This document shows positions 1 through 4,799 of a stretch of DNA of 7,529 nt, piece by piece (position 1 is the first letter of the stretch; each line of letters starts with the position of its first letter). Both the position numbers and the translations under genes were made by a program. Source of the DNA: Vulcanimicrobiota bacterium (lineage in GTDB: Bacteria > Vulcanimicrobiota > Vulcanimicrobiia > Vulcanimicrobiales > Vulcanimicrobiaceae); contig JAFARW010000136.1 in the NCBI GenBank assembly GCA_019245275.1, positions 1-7,529 of the forward strand, read 5' to 3'. The notes under the pieces are model-generated. The model was given only the letters and a program-made list of their open reading frames with translations. It did not search any database and was not told where the DNA came from.

Positions 1-121
1 CAGGATACGCCCCTGTAAGCGCAAACAGTTGCGCTCCGCTGCGGCCGGTTGTTGATGATCGTACTTATCGGATCTTTAAGAACACGGCGCGCAAATATTT
101 GCGAAGGACGGTACGAGCGGC
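1..121 (+). promoter_or_regulatory. dnaA upstream leader, possible weak promoter
   Basis: This is the non-coding leader before dnaA, cut by the window edge. A weak sigma70-like pair can be proposed: TTGATG at 52-57, a 17-nt spacer, and TTTAAG at 75-80, each matching 4 of 6 consensus bases. One degenerate DnaA-box-like 9-mer on the minus strand (50-58, TCATCAACA) overlaps the would-be -35 element and would suit autoregulation by DnaA, but a match of this quality is common by chance. A purine-rich GAAGGA at 103-108 is the best Shine-Dalgarno for dnaA, although its 13-nt distance from the ATG is long. No gene is visible here. The upstream neighbour lies outside the window. Confidence 0.3.
90..103. 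repeat. 14-bp perfect palindrome in dnaA leader
   Basis: The sequence CGCAAATATTTGCG reads identically on both strands. It ends at the first base of the proposed Shine-Dalgarno and lies 18 bp before the dnaA ATG. It has no loop, so as DNA it is a typical shape for a dimeric-regulator operator. As RNA it could only form a short hairpin after sacrificing its central pairs. By simple base-composition reasoning a 14-bp palindrome is unlikely in a 121-bp stretch (well under 5 percent). Its function is unknown. Confidence 0.5.
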
Positions 122-1483
122 ATGGCGATTGCGGCCAGCACCTCAGATATTTCGAATGAGCTGTGGCAATCTGCGCTCGCTGCATTGGAGCAGCGGTTTT
201 CGAAACCGATTTACGAGATGTGGATCAAGCCGATCCGCTTCGTCAGTTTGTCAGGAAACGAACTCATCTTGGCCGTTCAGTCAAACTTCGCACGCGATTG
301 GGTCGAAAACCGCTTAAAAAGTCAGATTCATGAGGTCCTGACCGAGGCGCTGGGCGCCGAGCTCGACCTGCACTTTACCGTCGCGGCAGATCCGCCCGAA
401 AGCGCGCCCGCAGCGCCCCCCGCGGAACTCCCGCCGCGTCCCGCCGACGACTACCGGCCCGGCAACTTGAACTCGCGCTACACGTTCGAGCAGTTTGTCG
501 TCGGGAATAGCAACCGTTTTGCCCATGCGGCCGCTCAAGCGGTGGCCGGCACACCCGCCCGCGCTTACAATCCGCTCTTTCTCTATGGAGGCGTCGGCCT
601 CGGCAAAACCCATCTGATGCACGCAATCGGGCATCGCGTCATGCTCGAGAATCCAAGCGCGAACGTCGTTTATGTTTCAAGCGAGAAGTTCACAAACGAA
701 TTCATCATCGCGATTAAGAACAATCAGACTCCGGAGTTCCGCAATAAATACCGGCACGTCGACGTCCTCTTGATCGATGACATCCAATTCTTGGAAGGCA
801 AGGAACAGACGCAAGAAGAGTTCTTCCATACCTTTAACTCGCTGCACGAATCGGGACGGCAACTCGTGATCTCGAGCGATCGGCCGCCTAAAGAAATCCA
901 AACTTTGGAAAATCGTTTGCGCTCGCGATTCGAGTGGGGACTCTTAACGGACATCCAATCACCGGACTTAGAAACGCGCGAGGCGATCTTGCGCAAGAAA
1001 GCCGAGTCCGAGAAACTTCCGGTTCCCGACGAAGTGACTACGTTCATCGCACGTGTGATCCCATCAAACATCCGTGAACTTGAGGGCGCCCTGATCCGTG
1101 TCGTCGCTTTCGCTTCACTGACGAAATCGCAGATTACAATCGACTTGGCCACGGAAGTTCTCAAGAACGCCGTCGCGCAGGCACCGTTGCGGCGTGTCAC
1201 GATCAACTTGATTAAGGAACGCGTTGCGCGGGCACACGGGCTGACCGTCAAAGAGATGGATCATCAACGGCGCGATCAACGTTTGGCCGCGCCGCGCCAG
1301 ATTGCGATGTACCTAGCGACGGTCCTGACCGAGTGCTCCTTGCCGCAAATCGCGCGTGAATTCGGCAAAAAGGACCACACGACTGTCATGTACGCCCGCA
1401 ATAAGGTCAAGGATCAAATGCAGCGTGATGAGGCGTACCGCAACAAAGTACGTTCGCTGATGACGATCTGCCAAAACGAGTGA
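122..1483 (+). CDS. dnaA: Chromosomal replication initiator protein DnaA
   Basis: DnaA is the AAA+ ATPase that binds DnaA boxes at oriC, oligomerises with ATP and opens the duplex. The 453-aa protein has the standard four-domain plan. Domain I (about 1-85) carries the LWQSALAALE/WIKPI pattern. Domain II is a short Pro/Ala-rich linker (about 88-112). The AAA+ domain has Walker A GGVGLGKT at 156-163, Walker B VLLIDD at 215-220, sensor I near 248-254 (LVISSDR), the arginine-finger box LRSRFEWGL at 266-274 and sensor II at IRELEG 317-322. Domain IV carries the signature PRQIAMYLA (391-399) and DHTTV (418-422). Aligned by eye to E. coli DnaA, the box-contacting residues (E. coli R399, R407, P423, D433, H434, T435) correspond to R384, R392, P408, D418, H419 and T420, so all are kept. 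The SRFEWGL box resembles the Bacillus form. The ATG at 122 gives a full-length domain I, and no better upstream start is visible. Confidence 0.98.
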   Translation: MAIAASTSDISNELWQSALAALEQRFSKPIYEMWIKPIRFVSLSGNELILAVQSNFARDWVENRLKSQIHEVLTEALGAELDLHFTVAADPPESAPAAPPAELPPRPADDYRPGNLNSRYTFEQFVVGNSNRFAHAAAQAVAGTPARAYNPLFLYGGVGLGKTHLMHAIGHRVMLENPSANVVYVSSEKFTNEFIIAIKNNQTPEFRNKYRHVDVLLIDDIQFLEGKEQTQEEFFHTFNSLHESGRQLVISSDRPPKEIQTLENRLRSRFEWGLLTDIQSPDLETREAILRKKAESEKLPVPDEVTTFIARVIPSNIRELEGALIRVVAFASLTKSQITIDLATEVLKNAVAQAPLRRVTINLIKERVARAHGLTVKEMDHQRRDQRLAAPRQIAMYLATVLTECSLPQIAREFGKKDHTTVMYARNKVKDQMQRDEAYRNKVRSLMTICQNE

Positions 1484-1492
1484 GCAGCAGCC

Positions 1493-1605
1493 ATTTCCAC
1501 ATTTCGGCGCACAAACGGTTCGAACAACCGGCGGATAACCTTGGAACCGGCGGCTCCGGTGCAGATGTGCAGACTGCTTAGCCTAAACTGCACAGGTTAT
1601 GCAAG
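1493..1605. promoter_or_regulatory. Cluster of degenerate DnaA-box-like 9-mers
   Basis: Compared with TTATNCACA, four 9-mers have two mismatches: ATTTCCACA at 1493-1501 (+), TTATCCGCC at 1530-1538 (-), GTCTGCACA at 1566-1574 (-) and TTATGCAAG at 1597-1605 (+). AACTGCACA at 1586-1594 (+) has three mismatches but keeps TGCACA. By simple counting about two such two-mismatch hits are expected by chance in a gap of this length on both strands, so the enrichment is slight. Binding by DnaA is therefore an inference from position, not from strong motif matches. Confidence 0.3.
1526..1560. repeat. 9-bp direct repeat and short GC hairpin
   Basis: AACCGGCGG occurs at 1526-1534 and again at 1545-1553, 19 bp apart. 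The second copy runs into a perfect 5-bp inverted repeat, ACCGG (1546-1550) and CCGGT (1556-1560), with a 5-base loop. No T-tract follows, so this is not a classical intrinsic terminator for dnaA, although the folded RNA could still affect transcript ends. It lies in the GC-rich half of the candidate origin. Confidence 0.4.
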
Positions 1606-1647
1606 CCGGAAAGGCCGCTGCGACGCAGTAGCGGGCACTTCTACGCA

Positions 1648-1668
1648 GAATACACCGCCTTACTACTG
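1648..1668 (+). promoter_or_regulatory. Possible DnaA-trio next to a weak DnaA box
   Basis: A weak box-like 9-mer (GAATACACC, 1648-1656, core ATNCAC) is followed by a three-base GCC and then TTA-CTA-CTG (1660-1668), whose lower strand reads 3'-AAT-GAT-GAC-5'. The first two triplets fit the published DnaA-trio consensus 3'-[G/A]A[T/A]-5'; the third fails at its last base. The AT-rich segment starts 6 bp later. The order box, GC spacer, trios, AT-rich DNA matches the basal unwinding system described in Bacillus subtilis, but two good trios are a short run and could be chance. Confidence 0.3.
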
Positions 1669-1674
1669 AAGACG

Positions 1675-1719
1675 ATTACTCTTTATTTTAAAACTAAAAG
1701 AATCGGCGCATTTTAAAAC
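1675..1719. other. AT-rich candidate unwinding element with twin repeats
   Basis: This is the only strongly AT-rich stretch in the window. It contains two identical 10-mers, ATTTTAAAAC, at 1685-1694 and 1710-1719, exactly 25 bp apart start to start. Each includes the self-complementary TTTTAAAA. Position and composition suit a duplex-unwinding element, and also suit promoter DNA for dnaN. The second copy ends one base before the dnaN Shine-Dalgarno. Confidence 0.45.
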
Positions 1720-1728
1720 GGTGGATCA

Positions 1729-2844
1729 ATGAAGTTCACGTGTAACACAAAAGACATCGCCGCGGCGGTCGGAGCAGCCAGCAAGGTCGTCAACGCACAC
1801 ACGACCGTTCCAATCCTCTCGAACGTACTGCTAACCGCTAACGGCGAGCGCATCTCAGTCCGGGCGACTGATCTCGAGCTGACGCTCGAGCATGCGTTTC
1901 CGGCGGAAATCAGTGAGCCCGGCAGCGTCACCGTCCCCGCGCGGCTCTTCTCGGGCTACCTCGGCAACTTGCCTCCAGGGCTGCTCGAACTCAAGGGCAC
2001 ACCGACTCGCGCCAGCGTTAAGTGCGAACGCTCGAATTACGACTTTCACGCACTCCCGGCGGACGAATATCCGCCGCTCCCGGCCGCCCAGAAGGGCCAG
2101 AGTTTCACGATTTCTGCGAAGCGCTTTCGCGCGGGTGTTGCCGGCACGATCTTCGCCGCCTCGAGTGAGGAGGCGCGCGGTGCGGTTCTAATGGGGACGC
2201 TCCTCGAAGTCGACGGCGATTCGTTGACGATGGTGGCGACCGATGGCTACCGACTGGCGAAGTGGCAGACGAAATTGGAGAGCGGCATTTCCGGAGCCGA
2301 AAAGTATATCGTGCCGTCGCGGGCGCTGGCGGAAGCCGCACGCAATCTAGGCGCGGCCGAAACGATCACGACCAGCGCTCTTGGCGCCCAGAACAACCAG
2401 TTGTCGATCTCGGCCGGTGATACGTCGATCGTCGTCAGGCTCGTCGACGGACAGTATCCCAACTACGGGCAAGTGATTCCCGAGAAGTTCGATCGTACGT
2501 GTACCGTTAACACCGCGCAACTGATTGCCGGTCTCAAGCGCGCGGAGTTGGTCGCCGGAGACCGTGCGTCGATGGTCAAGCTTGCGATCTCAAATCAGAC
2601 GTTGATTCTAACCGCGTCGTCGGACATCGCCGGCAATGCCTATGAAGAACTCGAAGTTGAGCAAACCGGCGAGGACTTGACGATCGCTTTCAACGCGCGC
2701 TACCTCGTCGAGATTCTCAATCACATCGAAAGTCCGCAGACAGTCATGGAATTCTTAGGGCCGCTTTCCCCGACGGCGATCAAACCGCAAGAAAAATCGG
2801 AGGATGGAACGCAACTCTACGTGCTGATGCCGCTGCGGCAGTAA
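1729..2844 (+). CDS. dnaN: DNA polymerase III beta sliding clamp
   Basis: DnaN forms the ring-shaped homodimer that tethers the replicative polymerase and other clamp-binding enzymes to DNA. The 371-aa product has the family's normal length of about 365-380 aa and covers three clamp folds (roughly 1-120, 125-250 and 255-371). Recognisable landmarks are VPILSNVLL (27-35), ATDLEL (46-51), ATDGYRLA (170-177) in the clamp-binding pocket region, DGQYPNY (240-246), FNARYLVEIL (321-330) and the C-terminal YVLMPLR (364-370), where MPLR is the near-invariant tail that lines the pocket. The ATG is preceded by GGTGGA at 1720-1725, a usable but close Shine-Dalgarno. No stretch looks truncated or foreign. 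It is the first gene of a tight run ending with gyrB and is probably transcribed from the preceding gap. Confidence 0.98.
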   Translation: MKFTCNTKDIAAAVGAASKVVNAHTTVPILSNVLLTANGERISVRATDLELTLEHAFPAEISEPGSVTVPARLFSGYLGNLPPGLLELKGTPTRASVKCERSNYDFHALPADEYPPLPAAQKGQSFTISAKRFRAGVAGTIFAASSEEARGAVLMGTLLEVDGDSLTMVATDGYRLAKWQTKLESGISGAEKYIVPSRALAEAARNLGAAETITTSALGAQNNQLSISAGDTSIVVRLVDGQYPNYGQVIPEKFDRTCTVNTAQLIAGLKRAELVAGDRASMVKLAISNQTLILTASSDIAGNAYEELEVEQTGEDLTIAFNARYLVEILNHIESPQTVMEFLGPLSPTAIKPQEKSEDGTQLYVLMPLRQ

Positions 2845-2860
2845 AGCGGCGTTCCGGCAT

Positions 2861-3964
2861 CTGCGACTTACTCGCATCGCGCTTTCGAATCTGCGAAACT
2901 ACTCGAATCTGGAGCTCGAGCCGCAACCGGGCCTAAACGTCTTCATCGGCGATAACGCGCAAGGCAAAAGCAATCTTCTGGAAGCGATTGCCTTGCTTGG
3001 AACTGGGAAATCATTTCGCACGAATCGAGAGGCAGATCTGATCAAACACGGCATTTCGATCGCTTCGGTTTCGGGCGAAGCGCAAATGCGAGCCGGCGCC
3101 GTTCGCTTGAGCTGCACAATCGCAAGCACAGGTCGCGGCATTCGCAAAACCTACACGCTCAACGGCGAGCCGGTACGCTACGCGCGCTTTCTCGGCTCAG
3201 CAAAAGTCGTTACGTTTACGCCCTGGGATTTGCAACTTGTCACGGGTGCGCCGAGCCTGCGCCGCTCGATGCTCAACGTCGCGCTTTCCCAGGATCAGCC
3301 AATCTACTACAGCCACCTCATCCGCTACCAGAAAGTCCTTGCGCAGAAGGCCGCGTTGTTGCGCGGTACGATCGAACCGGATGCCGAGTTGTTGCGAGTC
3401 TACAATGAGACGCTGATTCAAGATGGTGCGGCGCTTGTCGCAGCGCGCGCGCAGTTCGTCGAATCGCTCAACGAACCGGCGCACAACGCGTATCACAAGT
3501 GGGCCGGCGGCATGGAGCGTTTGGCGCTCTCCTACGAGCCGAACGTGCCGTTCGAAGTCCGGACGCAAGACGCGATCGAATCCGCATTGCGCTTGAGATT
3601 TACGGCGGTTGCGCAAGCGGAGGCGCAACGCAAGGCATGTATCGCGGGCCCGCATCGAGACGATGTCGGATTCTTGCTCGACGGCCGTTCGCTGGCCGCA
3701 TTTGGCTCGCAGGGGCAACATCGCATGGCGGTATTGGCGCTCAAAGTTGCCGAATACATCGTTATGCACGAGCGCAGTGCAGAGGCGCCATTGTTGTTCT
3801 TAGATGACGTGCTTTCGGAGTTGGATCATCGGCGCGCCGCGGCGTTCTTGAGCGGTATTGGCGCGTACGAACAGGCGTTCATGACCGCAACGAGCGTACC
3901 CAACGATATCCCGGCCGCCGCGCAATATCGCGTTGCAAATGCGACGCTGGAGCAAATCGCGTGA
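2861..3964 (+). CDS. recF: RecF recombination/gap-repair ATPase, unusual start
   Basis: RecF is an SMC-like ABC ATPase that, with RecO and RecR, loads RecA at single-strand gaps and helps restart stalled forks. In this frame I read LRLTRIALSNLRNY and then GDNAQGKS, the Walker A (residues 30-37 if counted from 2861). Later come AGPHRDD (262-268), the ABC signature region FGSQGQHR (281-288), Walker B LLFLDD (311-316) and the D-loop SELD (319-322). From the CTG at 2861 the protein is 367 aa, normal for the family, and its first residues match the usual RecF N-terminus. The frame is open back to 2828 but holds no ATG, GTG or TTG before the TTG at 2993, which would remove the Walker A and cannot be right. 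CTG at 2861 is my best guess; no clear Shine-Dalgarno precedes it. The gap after dnaN is only 16 bp, so coupling to dnaN translation is plausible. The gene is certain, the start is not. Confidence 0.9.
   Translation: MRLTRIALSNLRNYSNLELEPQPGLNVFIGDNAQGKSNLLEAIALLGTGKSFRTNREADLIKHGISIASVSGEAQMRAGAVRLSCTIASTGRGIRKTYTLNGEPVRYARFLGSAKVVTFTPWDLQLVTGAPSLRRSMLNVALSQDQPIYYSHLIRYQKVLAQKAALLRGTIEPDAELLRVYNETLIQDGAALVAARAQFVESLNEPAHNAYHKWAGGMERLALSYEPNVPFEVRTQDAIESALRLRFTAVAQAEAQRKACIAGPHRDDVGFLLDGRSLAAFGSQGQHRMAVLALKVAEYIVMHERSAEAPLLFLDDVLSELDHRRAAAFLSGIGAYEQAFMTATSVPNDIPAAAQYRVANATLEQIA
3949..3964 (+). promoter_or_regulatory. Ribosome site and GTGA overlap coupling recF to dciA
   Basis: GGAG at 3949-3952 sits inside the last codons of recF, 8 nt ahead of GTG at 3961. 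The start shares bases with the recF stop (GTGA, 3961-3964). This arrangement usually means that ribosomes finishing recF start the next gene, keeping the two products in proportion. Confidence 0.65.
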
Positions 3965-4794
3965 GCTTGTTGCGCTTTTCGGAAGCGTGCCGGAATTGGG
4001 CGCCGCTGCGGGACAGCCACGTGGAACCGCTCGTTGCGATCACCGCCGCATGGCCAGCGATTGTCGGTCCGCAAGTCGCCGAACATTCGCGACCGCTCGA
4101 AGTTCGCGGCGAGACGTTGATCGTCGCCACGCGGTCGTCGTCCTGGACGCACCAGCTGAGTTTTATGACGGAGCAGATGCTCGCGGCGATCGCGAGCGAT
4201 GCGCCCGACGCGAAGATCAAGCGAGTTCGGTTTCGAGTCGGTCGCATCGCGCCGCTTCGCTCGGAGCCTGCAACGCGAAGACAGCGAGGACGTGTTCTAA
4301 AGAAGGCGGCTGAAGAGCGGCCTCCGGCGCAAACGCTTTCCGAAGTGATCGCACGTTTTCAAGAAGACGTGCGCACCGCGAAAATTGCAAGTGATGGCCG
4401 GTTATGCCGGCGTTGCGGGGTTCCTCTCAGCGACGGAAGGGCGACATCGTGCCTGCCGTGCTTGCAGGCCGAGACCGCGGAGCGGCATCGCGCGGTTGCC
4501 CGACTGCTCTTTGAAGCGCCATGGCTCGGTTACGCAGGGATCGCGGTACTGGTTGAGGGGCTGACCGAACGTGATTATGGTTTGGTTCGCCTCAAACTCT
4601 TACGGCGTTGGTGGGAGACGCTGCAGCGCGCGCAGCGGGCGCGACGCCTGTCTCCGAACGGACGCGAGCGGTTGATCGCGAGTTCGTACGTCATCTTGAA
4701 AAGCGGGCTCGATCCCGAGCACATCGTTCCGGCAGTTGTGCGCAATCTGCTCGGTGACGAACTGCACGATTTAATCTACGGTATATCGAACTAA
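3961..4794 (+). CDS. dciA: DUF721/DciA-family protein, extended with Cys4 finger
   Basis: DciA-type proteins load or stabilise the replicative helicase DnaB in bacteria lacking DnaC/DnaI. Residues about 22-75 are clear DUF721: a W-x-x-I-V-G core (AAWPAIVGPQVAEHSRPLEV), then LIVATRSSSWTHQL and a following helix. An Arg/Lys-rich linker (97-120) and a helix (124-141) lead to a CX2C-X11-CX2C motif (C149, C152, C164, C167), a likely zinc-binding finger. Residues about 172-277 are a further Trp/Leu/Arg-rich, probably helical region that I do not recognise. At 277 aa the protein is well beyond the 90-190 aa usual for the family. The GTG start overlaps the recF stop as GTGA, with GGAG at 3949-3952 spaced 8 nt, so translation is probably coupled to recF. 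The replication neighbourhood supports the helicase role. Function of the finger and C-terminal part is unknown, and the DciA role is inferred from family and context. Confidence 0.8.
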   Translation: MSLLRFSEACRNWAPLRDSHVEPLVAITAAWPAIVGPQVAEHSRPLEVRGETLIVATRSSSWTHQLSFMTEQMLAAIASDAPDAKIKRVRFRVGRIAPLRSEPATRRQRGRVLKKAAEERPPAQTLSEVIARFQEDVRTAKIASDGRLCRRCGVPLSDGRATSCLPCLQAETAERHRAVARLLFEAPWLGYAGIAVLVEGLTERDYGLVRLKLLRRWWETLQRAQRARRLSPNGRERLIASSYVILKSGLDPEHIVPAVVRNLLGDELHDLIYGISN

Positions 4795-4799
4795 TAAAT

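Larger units (their letters stand above)
1484..1728. other. oriC: Candidate oriC, dnaA-dnaN intergenic region
   Basis: This 245-bp gap separates dnaA from dnaN, a common place for a bacterial origin. From left to right it has a GC-rich half with small repeats (1526-1560), several degenerate DnaA-box-like 9-mers, a short TTACTACTG run (1660-1668) like a DnaA-trio, and an AT-rich segment of about 76 percent A+T (1675-1719, with 1675-1703 about 86 percent) that could be the duplex-unwinding element. No copy of TTATCCACA, nor any copy with a single mismatch, was found. The call therefore rests on position, AT skew and layout. An additional or main origin could lie upstream of dnaA, outside the window. 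The promoter for dnaN probably also lies here, but I see no convincing -35/-10 pair. Confidence 0.55.

Noticed and set aside
724..1251. 175-aa reading frame on the minus strand inside dnaA
   Set aside because: Antisense to the AAA+ domain of dnaA, Ser/Arg-rich shadow sequence without motifs.
2800..2870. A dnaN-recF fusion through a frameshift
   Set aside because: dnaN ends with the normal MPLR tail and its own TAA, and no slippery sequence is visible. Separate genes with an unusual recF start are the simpler reading.
3197..3769. 190-aa reading frame on the minus strand inside recF
   Set aside because: It lies wholly antisense to a conserved gene, has an Arg-rich composition typical of shadow frames in GC-rich DNA, and shows no family motif or ribosome site.
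2993..3964. recF starting at TTG 2993 (323 aa)
   Set aside because: It would remove the N-terminal strand and the Walker A GDNAQGKS that are present in the same open frame just upstream, so the product could not be a working RecF.
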